Source of the DNA: an uncultured Bacteroidota bacterium
GTDB taxonomy: Bacteria > Bacteroidota > Bacteroidia > B-17B0 > Aurantibacillaceae
DNA: 14,909 nt
NCBI GenBank assembly: GCA_937868675.1
Contig: CALMNJ010000509.1
Location: 1 to 14,909, forward strand
Reading direction: 5' to 3'
The translations under genes and the position numbers were made by a program. Positions 1 to 6,909 of the stretch are shown one piece after another (the first letter of the stretch is position 1; each line of letters starts with the position of its first letter). The notes under the pieces were generated by a model that did not search any database, was not told where the DNA came from, and saw nothing but the letters and a program-made list of their open reading frames with translations.

Positions 1-1041
1 GATGATTTTTTTTTTTTTTTTCAAGTTGGTTATATCCTTTGGGATGTGTTGTATTGGATTATCTGCGGCGTTCAGTGTTCTTAGTAAGGATAGGTTTCCA
101 ATGCCCGCGGGCAAAGCGCTTAATTTATTGTTCCATATGTTCAGGGTTTCCAGTTTTGTAAGTCGCCCAAACCCGTCAGGAAGTTTCTTAAGCTGGTTTT
201 CATCGAGATTCAGTTCTTCAAGGTTTTCAAGCAGTCCGATTTCAGCAGGCAGGCTGTCTAACCGGTTTTGCCATAAGTTGAGATGTTTTAATTTGGTTAG
301 TTTTCCAATTTCGGGGGGCAGGTATGTAATACCGTTGCGTTCCATATTAAGAGTTTCCAGTTTCGTTAAATTTCCAATAGCACCTGGCAGACGCTGTATA
401 TCATCCCAACTGTTCAGGTTAAGCATGGTGAGGTTTTTAAGACTAAAAACCCTTTCAAGCGTGGAAGGTTTGTTGCTACAGAGTATCTTGAGCGAGGTTA
501 GTTGCTGAAGCTGAGTGAATGAATCGGGCAACTCAGCCTTACCCACTTGCAACGTTAGCTCTCTGAGTGCAGTTAGGTTTCCAATTTCGGGAGAAGGTGT
601 GACTGAGTCGAAACTAATTGAGAGTTTTTCGAGTTTTTTGAAAGTGCTGAAGCCCGCCGGCCAGTAAGATGATCCTATGCAATAAATGGTGAGTTCCTTT
701 AGATTTTTGAAGAGAAGAATGGAGTCTGGAATTTTATAACCATCCCCAAACCAGACTTTCATTTCATCAATTGTTTCGCGTATTTCAAAAATCTCCGAAA
801 AACTGTTGAAATATGAACTCCTGTCTTTTGCCTCCATAGTAAAGGAAGAAAAGTGTCCTGAGTAATGTGGCGTGTTTGGTAATACGGTGGTTATTCCGTC
901 AGAAAGAAATGTTTCAAACATGCCGTCGTTTACATCAAGGGAATCTACCGGCACCGGATATTTTTTTATCACTGGGTTCTGTTGCGAATACAAGCCATTG
1001 CCTATACAGCAAAGCAGAAGTATGAGAAAATTGCGGTTCAA
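1..1041 (-). CDS. Secreted leucine-rich-repeat protein, C-terminus beyond window
   Basis: The minus strand is open from 1041 to the left edge, giving 347 residues with no stop. The first 20 residues form a signal peptide with a hydrophobic core (FLILLLCCIG) and a YSQ end, so the protein is probably exported. Residues about 105-345 carry leucine-rich repeats with a 23-residue period of the bacterial LPxxIG class, for example LTKLETLNMERNGITYLPP and LPAEIGLLENLEELNLDEN. Such repeats usually form a binding surface; the ligand here is unknown. The first repeats are irregular and the last five are regular. The start is a TTG at 1041-1039. No ATG or GTG lies between it and the in-frame stop at 1101-1099, and TTG puts the signal peptide at the N-terminus. 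At the very edge, 16 consecutive A residues (minus strand) encode five lysines where the repeat pattern expects a leucine, so the frame beyond may be unreliable. The LRR assignment is firm; the start is less so. Confidence 0.85.
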   Translation of the reverse strand, partial: MNRNFLILLLCCIGNGLYSQQNPVIKKYPVPVDSLDVNDGMFETFLSDGITTVLPNTPHYSGHFSSFTMEAKDRSSYFNSFSEIFEIRETIDEMKVWFGDGYKIPDSILLFKNLKELTIYCIGSSYWPAGFSTFKKLEKLSISFDSVTPSPEIGNLTALRELTLQVGKAELPDSFTQLQQLTSLKILCSNKPSTLERVFSLKNLTMLNLNSWDDIQRLPGAIGNLTKLETLNMERNGITYLPPEIGKLTKLKHLNLWQNRLDSLPAEIGLLENLEELNLDENQLKKLPDGFGRLTKLETLNIWNNKLSALPAGIGNLSLLRTLNAADNPIQHIPKDITNLKKKKKII

Positions 1042-1331
1042 AATGAATGTAAAGGATACAAATAAATACCTTGTTTTTATATAAGGTTCGGTGCCTAGTT
1101 ATATGAAAGTTCCGCCGGTTGAAGTGTTAGGTGCCATTGCAGGGCCTTGTACAAATGTACTCTGCATATTTGCATTGGGAGGGTTTTCATACTCAATTAA
1201 TTATTGCTTCGCGGTCTTTTTGCTGCGACGTATTAATAAACATGTATCTTTAAATATGCTTTGTAGGGCATAGACAAAAGAAGCTCCAAAAGCAACCACA
1301 CGCAACGAAAGGTTAAATAACAATTAATCCA
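1042..1331. other. Gene-poor spacer with a short orphan open fragment
   Basis: This 290-base spacer separates two divergently oriented genes, so both promoters should lie here. I found no exact TAnnTTTG element; the nearest is TA with a three-base gap before TTTG at 1255-1263. On the minus strand, 1200-1099 is open for 33 codons and reads like a protein C-terminus (NMQSTFVQGPAMAPNTSTGG and so on, then TAA). It has no convincing start and a stop just upstream at 1203-1201. It may be the tail of a decayed gene or chance. The plus-strand open frame over the same bases looks like its shadow. Confidence 0.4.
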
Positions 1332-1814
1332 ATGATATACTTAGTTTGCGCAAAGTGCCGGGCCAGAATTTCTGCTTTTTTAGAATTTACTGGTGATAAT
1401 GGTATGTGGAACGATTATCAAAAGCGAACAGGAGAAGATTTAGTAAGCCCTGGCCAGTATTTCAAAAATCCAATAGGAAACTATATCCTCAATGTAAATG
1501 ACATAAGGAATTTTCATTATCATTTGGACAGGATAACTGGATGTTGCGGGCCTGGCGAAGACGATGAGCCGAACCTGATTTGCAAATGTCGGGCAGAAAT
1601 CGGTCGGGAAGTATCGGACTGCATATATGCTCACTACGTTTGGTTATCACCATCAGATGTTTTAGAAATTCATGACGATTGGAAAATATTTGACATGATT
1701 AAGGAGATAGAAACGCGAGACCCTCAAAATGAAAAAGTAATTAATTTTTATTATGTAGTGCAGTATGGGACCGAAGATGATATTCAAAAATATATAAAAC
1801 TTGAATTTTTCTGA
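1332..1814 (+). CDS. Cysteine-rich, probably zinc-binding hypothetical protein
   Basis: This is a 160-residue cytoplasmic protein with no signal peptide or membrane segment. It begins with a CxxC pair (C6, C9) within LVCAKCRARI. A second cluster follows at residues 70-97: GCCGPGEDDEPNLICKC (C71, C72, C84, C86) and then SDC (C97). The GCCG...PNLxC.C...IG...SDC pattern is one I recall from uncharacterised small proteins in several phyla; that is recollection, not a search. The paired cysteines suggest a zinc ribbon or similar metal site. The C-terminal third is acidic and amphipathic, ending in an aromatic-rich tail (KLEFF). The ATG at 1332 is the only good start, and no Shine-Dalgarno sequence is visible. 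The gene stands alone in an A/T-rich accessory stretch with coding debris on either side, which suggests acquisition by transfer. Function unknown; a regulatory or immunity-type role is conceivable but unsupported. Confidence 0.7.
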   Translation: MIYLVCAKCRARISAFLEFTGDNGMWNDYQKRTGEDLVSPGQYFKNPIGNYILNVNDIRNFHYHLDRITGCCGPGEDDEPNLICKCRAEIGREVSDCIYAHYVWLSPSDVLEIHDDWKIFDMIKEIETRDPQNEKVINFYYVVQYGTEDDIQKYIKLEFF

Positions 1815-2137
1815 AATCAGTATTCAGTTCCCTGGCACATATAGGCCAAGCCAGTAAAATTTGATGATTATGTACTAATAGGAGGAGCATTAAAAAAATC
1901 ACTATTTCTGGCGAAAATAAAGCTCATAATGAATTATCACATGTAATGGCCTTATTTAATTATGGATATAATAATGTTTCGACCTAATATTGATAAATGC
2001 TGCAAATAATTTTGCTTTTTTACTGAAATTACGAGTCATTTTCAGCGGGCAATACTGTAACCGCCAAAAAATTAGGACGGTTTAGGAATAACAAAAGTAT
2101 ACGCCGGCTATGGTTAAATACAAAACAAAAAATCCGT
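1815..2137. other. A/T-rich spacer holding decayed coding sequence
   Basis: No intact gene is visible in this 323-base stretch between convergent genes. The first half contains the frameshifted remnant listed separately. The second half (about 1988-2137) is A/T-rich and has stops in all frames. I saw no strong terminator hairpin with a T tract, although both flanking genes end here. Confidence 0.5.
1851..1987 (+). pseudogene. Frameshifted C-terminal gene remnant
   Basis: Two plus-strand frames read like one protein end broken at a run of seven A residues (1892-1898). Before the run, one frame gives PVKFDDYVLIGGALKK. After the run, another frame gives ITISGENKAHNELSHVMALF, continues for nine more residues, and ends at a TAA at 1985-1987. 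Joined, they make a plausible soluble C-terminus of about 45 residues. Both frames have stops shortly upstream (a TAG at 1842-1844 in the first) and there is no start codon, so this is debris rather than a gene. A sequencing slip at the A run would explain one frameshift but not the missing N-terminus. I do not recognise the family. Confidence 0.35.
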
Positions 2138-2983
2138 CTAAACGTTCGAACTATGACTTACCGGCCAAAAGAACACATAACTTAACACCATTATTAAAGC
2201 AAACATGGGCAGGCCCATTACAATACCAATGTACAGGTGCATCAGAATGCCGAAAAGAAGCAATGGTTTTTTAAAGGGCTTTATCCAGACCAGGATGGCG
2301 AAGCCGGCCTGATAAAACAACACGGCATAATTGAGGAAGGTGCTTAGCCAGCCTGCTTCAAGAAATCCTCCCGGAAAACCGTTCAGCGAAAAGTGTTTGA
2401 TTTGTGAAATGGTGGCAATGGCGGTTCCTCCCAGCCACTGCGCATCGGCCAGTTTGGCCAGTGCCGAAACAAAATAAACAAAACACAACTGAATCATAAT
2501 ACCCCACACTCCCAGGTTGTGCATGAATAGTTTCAGTTGTCCGGTTGCCGTAGTGCTGTTAACAAACTGTTGCGTAATGACGATGTTAAAAAACATAAAC
2601 TGATTAAGCAGGCTATCGCCCCCGCTAAGGGTTTGATAAATTTTGTTGTGCACATTCATGACAATGATCCAGGCTATCAGGTCCGAAAAAAAGTACATGC
2701 GCTTAAAAAACAGGGAAAGCAAACAAATGAAACCGAGCGAAACAATAAAAAACAGGTTTAGCGCCGGTGCCGTGCTGTTGGTAAGAATAAAAGCAAGGCC
2801 TTTTACCGCGCCTGCCGGCACCTGCACCGGATAAACAATGGCCTGCGACCCAAACAGCAGGTCGAAATGCACCAGCCAGTAAATACATTTTAGCAGCACA
2901 TAGGCATACAGCAATTTTTTAAACCAGAAACTCTGGTTCTGGAGCCGGTACTCGTTGAAAAAATATGCGCTCAGGGCTTTCAC
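2138..2983 (-). CDS. HTTM-domain integral membrane protein (vitamin K-dependent carboxylase-like)
   Basis: This 281-residue polytopic membrane protein has about six or seven hydrophobic segments, at roughly residues 24-40, 62-92, 98-110, 158-175, 212-233, 240-255 and 257-274. The signature is YFVSALAKLADAQWLGGTAI at residues 170-189. It matches the HTTM / gamma-glutamyl carboxylase pattern in which a lysine (here K177, the counterpart of the catalytic lysine region of GGCX) precedes a W..G motif. N114 and the GGD at 121-123 fit the preceding membrane-border motif. In bacteria the reaction of HTTM proteins is mostly unknown, and they often occur with or fused to DCC thiol-disulfide domains; a separate DCC gene lies at 8369-8797. 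The start is a GTG at 2983-2981 giving MKALSAYFF. The gene is divergent from the glycosyltransferase, with only 42 bases between their starts. Family call fairly sure, substrate unknown. Confidence 0.75.
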   Translation of the reverse strand: MKALSAYFFNEYRLQNQSFWFKKLLYAYVLLKCIYWLVHFDLLFGSQAIVYPVQVPAGAVKGLAFILTNSTAPALNLFFIVSLGFICLLSLFFKRMYFFSDLIAWIIVMNVHNKIYQTLSGGDSLLNQFMFFNIVITQQFVNSTTATGQLKLFMHNLGVWGIMIQLCFVYFVSALAKLADAQWLGGTAIATISQIKHFSLNGFPGGFLEAGWLSTFLNYAVLFYQAGFAILVWIKPFKKPLLLFGILMHLYIGIVMGLPMFALIMVLSYVFFWPVSHSSNV

Positions 2984-2989
2984 TGCCGT

Positions 2990-3019
2990 TTTGATTAAAT
3001 TCTAAATTTAATACTTTTA
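2990..3019 (+). promoter_or_regulatory. Candidate Bacteroidota promoter for the GT87 gene
   Basis: TTTG at 2990-2993 is followed after 18 bases by TACTTTTA at 3012-3019, one base short of the TAnnTTTG consensus. The spacing suits the TTG/TAnnTTTG promoters described in Flavobacterium. Transcription would begin at or very near the GTG at 3026, leaving almost no leader. The whole gap to the divergent HTTM gene is only 42 bases, so opposing promoters must overlap. Confidence 0.35.
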
Positions 3020-3025
3020 TCTGCG

Positions 3026-4285
3026 GTGACTCCCAAACAAAAAATACTCAGCGCGTTTTTGCTGCTGGCGGCGCTTGTGTATTGTTTTACCGAAGCCAAT
3101 GGCCTCGGCGATTTTTACATTTTCATGTCGGCCTCATCCTATATTGACGGGCACACCGACATATACAGCCATGGGTTTTTGATTGACTACCACTATTATT
3201 ATTCGGTTTTGTTTGCCTTATTGCTTAAACCCCTGGGTTCGCTGCCTTTTTTCTGGGTGAAGTGGTGCTGGTTGCTTTTTAACATGGGGCTTTATTTTCA
3301 TTTAATGCGGCTTATGGCCCGAAGCGAGGCATTACAGGCGTTTACCATCCGGCAAAAAAATCTTTTTCTGCTGATTGTTTTTATTTTTTCGTTTCGGTTT
3401 TTGCGAGAAAACATTCATGTATCGCAGATCACCATTTTAATTTTATGGTGTTGCGTGATGGGACTGCGCAACATTCATCTGGGTAAAAACCTGCGCGGGA
3501 GCCTGCTGCTGGCCATGGGCATTAATATTAAACTTTTGCCCATTGTGTTTTTGCCGTACCTGTTGTACCGGGGTTATTTTAAGGCCTTTGCTTTTACGAT
3601 TGTTTTTTACGCGGCAAGCATGCTGGGGCCGGGTTTTATAATTGGGCACGATTACAATATCTATCTGCTCAAATGCTGGTTCAGCCTCATTAATCCAACC
3701 AACACACACCATGTACTCGACGTTGACGAACGCAGTTTTCACAGTCTTACCACATTGCTTTCGACCCTTTTGGTAGAAAAGGTACCCGACTATTACGCCA
3801 TGAGCCTGAAGCGCAACATCGCCGATGTTCCGCTGGAAACACTGGCCAGGATTATTTTGGCGGTAAGGCTGGCGTTGGCTGCGTTTACACTGTATTTTTT
3901 ACGGAGCCTGCCCTTTAAAAAGGCGAAAAACAACGGCCAGGTGGTTTTTGAGATCAGCTACATCCTTTTGTTGGTTCCGCTTATTTTTCCGCATCAGCAG
4001 CATTACGCATTTTTGTTTGTGGTGCCGGCCTTTAACTGTGTACTGTATGTGCTTTTCAGGGAAAGGGGCCGTTTGCCTTTGGTTAAGAAGGTGCTGTACA
4101 TTGTTTTGCTGAGCATCATTGCACTATGCGGCAATCTTAAAATATGGCTTGGAGAATACAATGGATATTACGAGCATTTTAAAATTCTTACCTATGGCGC
4201 CCTGCTTCTGATTCCACTGCTGGCGCTTGCGTTTAGGGAGGTTTACGGTGAAGAGGAAGACAATTTAAATACAGGTGGATTTTGA
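3026..4285 (+). CDS. GT87-type (DUF2029) membrane glycosyltransferase
   Basis: This is a 419-residue inner-membrane protein with about ten hydrophobic segments. A first membrane helix (residues 7-22) leads into GLGDFYIFMSAS, where D29 sits in the periplasmic loop position of the catalytic acid in GT-C fold enzymes. The YYSVLFALLLKPLGSLP and W...N motifs follow (about residues 58-85), as in GT87 / DUF2029 proteins. These enzymes transfer mannose or another sugar from a polyprenyl-phosphate donor on the outer face of the membrane, building lipoglycans or surface polysaccharide. The acceptor here is unknown. The start is a GTG at 3026; I see no ATG that would preserve the first helix. No other sugar gene is nearby, so the pathway cannot be read from context. 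Downstream lies the GC-rich stem-loop array, with no ordinary terminator seen. The family call is good; the donor and acceptor are not established. Confidence 0.75.
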   Translation: MTPKQKILSAFLLLAALVYCFTEANGLGDFYIFMSASSYIDGHTDIYSHGFLIDYHYYYSVLFALLLKPLGSLPFFWVKWCWLLFNMGLYFHLMRLMARSEALQAFTIRQKNLFLLIVFIFSFRFLRENIHVSQITILILWCCVMGLRNIHLGKNLRGSLLLAMGINIKLLPIVFLPYLLYRGYFKAFAFTIVFYAASMLGPGFIIGHDYNIYLLKCWFSLINPTNTHHVLDVDERSFHSLTTLLSTLLVEKVPDYYAMSLKRNIADVPLETLARIILAVRLALAAFTLYFLRSLPFKKAKNNGQVVFEISYILLLVPLIFPHQQHYAFLFVVPAFNCVLYVLFRERGRLPLVKKVLYIVLLSIIALCGNLKIWLGEYNGYYEHFKILTYGALLLIPLLALAFREVYGEEEDNLNTGGF

Positions 4286-4334
4286 GATTGTCAGAAACTA
4301 AAATAAAGAGTTAGGCAGTTTGTTGCCATACGTA

Positions 4335-4491
4335 TTGCTGCGCCAGGGGTTGAGGCGGCAGCCCGGCGCAGCAAAGCACTAATGACGCCGCGGGGCCGCG
4401 GCTTTTGCCAGTAAGGGCAAAAGACCCGGTACCCGCGTGCAGGAGCCAGCGCGTAGCTGCGGCATTTGGGCTTTGCCAGCCGGCTATAGCC
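4335..4491. repeat. Array of perfect stem-loops, GC-rich intergenic element
   Basis: Four perfect inverted repeats lie head to tail. TTGCTGCGCC at 4335-4344 pairs with GGCGCAGCAA at 4365-4374 (10 bp, 20-base loop). GCCGCGG at 4387-4393 pairs with CCGCGGC at 4396-4402. CTTTTGCC at 4402-4409 pairs with GGCAAAAG at 4416-4423 (8 bp, 6-base loop). GGCTATAGCC at 4482-4491 is a palindrome. Between the third and fourth, GCCAGC near 4446 can pair with GCTGCGGC near 4456 with a bulge. The layout resembles GC-rich palindromic elements that I recall recurring between genes in Bacteroidota genomes, with a GCAAAAG hairpin followed by a CCCG-rich segment; that link is unverified. It could be a mobile repeat (REP or MITE-like), a structured RNA, or a transcription end for the glycosyltransferase gene. 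Confidence 0.6.
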
Positions 4492-4659
4492 TAAAACCCG
4501 TTAAGGCGCCATCTAAAAAATTAAAAACAGTTTTATTGAGACGTGACGAATTAAACCGGCCAGGATTTGAACCATTAAGATTGGTTTGCGAAGGATTAAA
4601 AAAGTAATAAAGAATTTTATTTTGCGTTTATACCTTTTAAATGCCGCCGTTTATTTGCA

Positions 4660-4667
4660 TATTTTTG
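4660..4667 (+). promoter_or_regulatory. Candidate -7 element upstream of the FG-GAP operon
   Basis: TATTTTTG matches the Bacteroidota -7 consensus TAnnTTTG exactly. It lies only four bases before the ATG at 4672, so the transcript would be leaderless or nearly so. No TTG is seen at the expected -33 distance. In such A/T-rich sequence a chance match is quite possible. Confidence 0.3.
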
Positions 4668-4671
4668 TATT

Positions 4672-6909
4672 ATGCTTCAGCGTATTTTTAGTTTTCTGGC
4701 TCTTTGTGCGGCAGGCCCTTTACTGGCGCAATTACCCCTTGTGCGCGATACCATTACGGTAATCGAAAATGGATATGTGTTGAAAATGCCCTGGGCCAAC
4801 GGACTTAATTTTGTAAACGTTTCAACTGCCGATTTGAATCTGGACGGAAAAAAGGACCTCGTGGTGTTTGATCACCAGAACCAGTATGCTCAGGGTCATT
4901 TTCGTTGTTTCATAAACACGGGTCTTCCGGGCAACCTGCGTTACCGAATTGATAACAACATGGCATACCTGTTGCCTTTGGCCGACAACTGGGCAACCTT
5001 TGTTGATTACGACCATGATGGAAGGGAAGATCTTTTTTGTGCGGGCAACAACGTGATTAAATTGTACCGCAACGTCAGCACCAGCAACAACACACCTGCC
5101 TTTATGCTGTTCAAAAAAGCGATTATTACCAACAATACCCCTGGCGGCACGCCTTTTTATTCAAGCCTTTTCTCGAGTGTTGTGGGAGTGCCCGGTATTA
5201 CCGATGTTGACAATGATGGGGATTATGACATTCTGACCTTTACCTCTTCAGGATTTAGTGTGGATTTTCATAAAAATATCAGTAAGGAACTATACGGCAA
5301 TGCCGACAGTCTGGTATTTGAAAATCTGAGCGGTTGCTGGGGCAATTTATTTGAGAGTAACTGTGGTGTGGATTTTAATCAATGCAACGGGCGCTATATT
5401 GGAGCGGCCGTCAGTAAAGACCCGAACCATAAAGAGCTGCATGCCGGCTCCTGTCTTGCGTGCCTTGACGCAGATGGCGATCTGGATAAGGATATTGTAA
5501 TGGGTGATATTACCTGCGACCGGCTTATTTATGTACAAAATGGAGGAAGTTCGTCGTCGCCCCATTTTAATGATACCAGTTCGGTGTATCCTAATTTTCA
5601 CAACAATAACACGGTTCCGGTGCGTATCAACAATTTTCCATGCGCTTACTTTGAGGATGTGGACGGTGATCATGTGAATGACCTGCTGGTTTCACCTAAC
5701 ACATTCGGGAGCGACAACTTCAACAGCCTGTGGTATTATCACAATACCTCGGCGGCAAACGGCACGGTTAATTTTTCATTTGTAAAAAAGAACTTTTTGC
5801 AGGACGAGATGATAGAGGTTGGACAGAATTCATTTCCAGTTGTATTTGATTATGATTTGGATGGAAAAAAGGATTTACTGATTGGTAATTATGGTTACTA
5901 TTTAAACAAAAGTCTCAGTGCCCGGCTTACTCTTTACCGGAATATTGGAACAAACGCGCAGCCGTCTTTCTCACTCATTTCGCGCGATTATGGCAGTTTG
6001 AGTGCGCAGGGACTCAACTTTGCCATACCCACCGTTGGCGACATTGATGGCGACGGCGATTTGGATATTTGCATCGGCACATCAACAGGGCAGGTGCACT
6101 GGCTTGAAAATACTGCAGGGCCTTCGAATCCCTGTAATTTTTCGGTTTTCAAAAATAATCCTTTCCAGTTTACCGCTAATACAGCCATCGCGGCTCCGCA
6201 GCTTTTTGATCTGGATGAAGATGGTAAACTTGATTTGCTTATTGGCAATAAGCGGGGCCGTATTTCCTACTACCGGAATATTGGAACAGTTACAGTTCCC
6301 TCGTTTACACTAATTACCGACAGCCTCGGGCGCGTTGACGTTTCAAATCTGCCAACGCAATACGGAACCGACGGGTATGCGGTGCCTTTTTTTTATAAGG
6401 ACAACAACGGCATTAAACTCCTTGTTGGCTCTGTAACGGGCAAAGTGTACCTGTACAGTGTACCTCCGAATCCTCTGGCTAATTATAATCTGGTGAGTTC
6501 GTTTGTGAATGGGTATTATGAGGGAGCGCAGTCAAGCCCCTGTTATGTGGATATTAATGGCGACAGCAAGCGTGATTTGATTTTGGGGAATGTGGGCGGT
6601 GGCCTCAGTTTTTTCACGTCCAACTCGCCTTACCTTTCGGTTGGTGAAAACGCCGCTTTAAGCGATCATATCAATTGTTATCCCAATCCTTCAAGCGGTT
6701 TGCTAATGGTAAGTGTTGAAGGTATAGAAATAAAAAACAGTGTGCTTGTGTTACGCGATATCTGCGGAAGAGAAGTGATGCGTTGTAGTGGGGGCCTCAA
6801 CAATCAAACCATGGATATTTCGAGTCTGACTAACGGGGTTTATTTTCTCGAAATGATGTTGAACGACGGAGAGCTGTGCACTACCAAAAAAATAGTGAAA
6901 CAGGATTGA
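4672..6909 (+). CDS. FG-GAP/VCBS-repeat surface protein with T9SS C-terminal sorting domain
   Basis: This 745-residue protein is exported by Sec and then by the type IX secretion system. A signal peptide covers residues 1-20 (LALCAAGPLLAQ). Nine calcium-loop motifs of the DxDxDGxxD type mark FG-GAP repeats: about 55-63, 112-120, 178-186, 266-274 (DADGDLDKD), 329-337, 393-401, 457-465 (DIDGDGDLD), 513-521 and 627-635. Several are followed by LLIGN. They should fold as a calcium-stabilised beta-propeller. Residues about 660-745 form a type A sorting domain: CYPNPSSG at 669-676, then GREV, NGVYFLEM and a KIVKQD end. Eight cysteines or more in the middle, several around 222-282, suggest disulfides. 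The ATG at 4672 sits directly before the signal peptide. The stop overlaps the likely start of the next gene. The ligand is unknown; the class serves in adhesion, polymer binding or as enzyme scaffolds. Confidence 0.9.
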   Translation: MLQRIFSFLALCAAGPLLAQLPLVRDTITVIENGYVLKMPWANGLNFVNVSTADLNLDGKKDLVVFDHQNQYAQGHFRCFINTGLPGNLRYRIDNNMAYLLPLADNWATFVDYDHDGREDLFCAGNNVIKLYRNVSTSNNTPAFMLFKKAIITNNTPGGTPFYSSLFSSVVGVPGITDVDNDGDYDILTFTSSGFSVDFHKNISKELYGNADSLVFENLSGCWGNLFESNCGVDFNQCNGRYIGAAVSKDPNHKELHAGSCLACLDADGDLDKDIVMGDITCDRLIYVQNGGSSSSPHFNDTSSVYPNFHNNNTVPVRINNFPCAYFEDVDGDHVNDLLVSPNTFGSDNFNSLWYYHNTSAANGTVNFSFVKKNFLQDEMIEVGQNSFPVVFDYDLDGKKDLLIGNYGYYLNKSLSARLTLYRNIGTNAQPSFSLISRDYGSLSAQGLNFAIPTVGDIDGDGDLDICIGTSTGQVHWLENTAGPSNPCNFSVFKNNPFQFTANTAIAAPQLFDLDEDGKLDLLIGNKRGRISYYRNIGTVTVPSFTLITDSLGRVDVSNLPTQYGTDGYAVPFFYKDNNGIKLLVGSVTGKVYLYSVPPNPLANYNLVSSFVNGYYEGAQSSPCYVDINGDSKRDLILGNVGGGLSFFTSNSPYLSVGENAALSDHINCYPNPSSGLLMVSVEGIEIKNSVLVLRDICGREVMRCSGGLNNQTMDISSLTNGVYFLEMMLNDGELCTTKKIVKQD

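Larger units (their letters stand above)
4286..4671. other. 386-base gap: GC-rich hairpin array, then A/T-rich leader
   Basis: No gene is visible in this gap. The left half (about 4330-4500) is strikingly GC-rich and full of inverted repeats, described as a repeat feature. The right half (about 4505-4671) is A/T-rich and acts as the upstream region of the FG-GAP protein gene. It contains a weak AACCA/TGGTT inverted repeat near 4570 and a -7-like element at 4660-4667. Confidence 0.6.

Noticed and set aside
2..508. Plus-strand open frame of 168 codons at the left edge
   Set aside because: It is the reverse shadow of the leucine-rich-repeat gene; the minus strand shows clear LPxxIG repeats with a 23-residue period.
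1255..1263. Possible -7 promoter element before the cysteine-rich gene
   Set aside because: The TA and TTTG are three bases apart instead of two, and the element lies about 70 bases from the ATG, so the match is not good enough to call.
872..1273. Two short plus-strand open frames (872-1084 and 1091-1273)
   Set aside because: The first overlaps the signal-peptide end of the LRR gene on the other strand. The second has no family feature and covers the orphan minus-strand fragment.
4555..4580. tRNA-like T-arm string on the minus strand (GGTTCAAATCC, seen on plus as GGATTTGAACC)
   Set aside because: The flanks give only two paired bases in the T stem, and no acceptor, anticodon or D arm can be placed. 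It is probably chance, at best a vestige of a tRNA 3' end.
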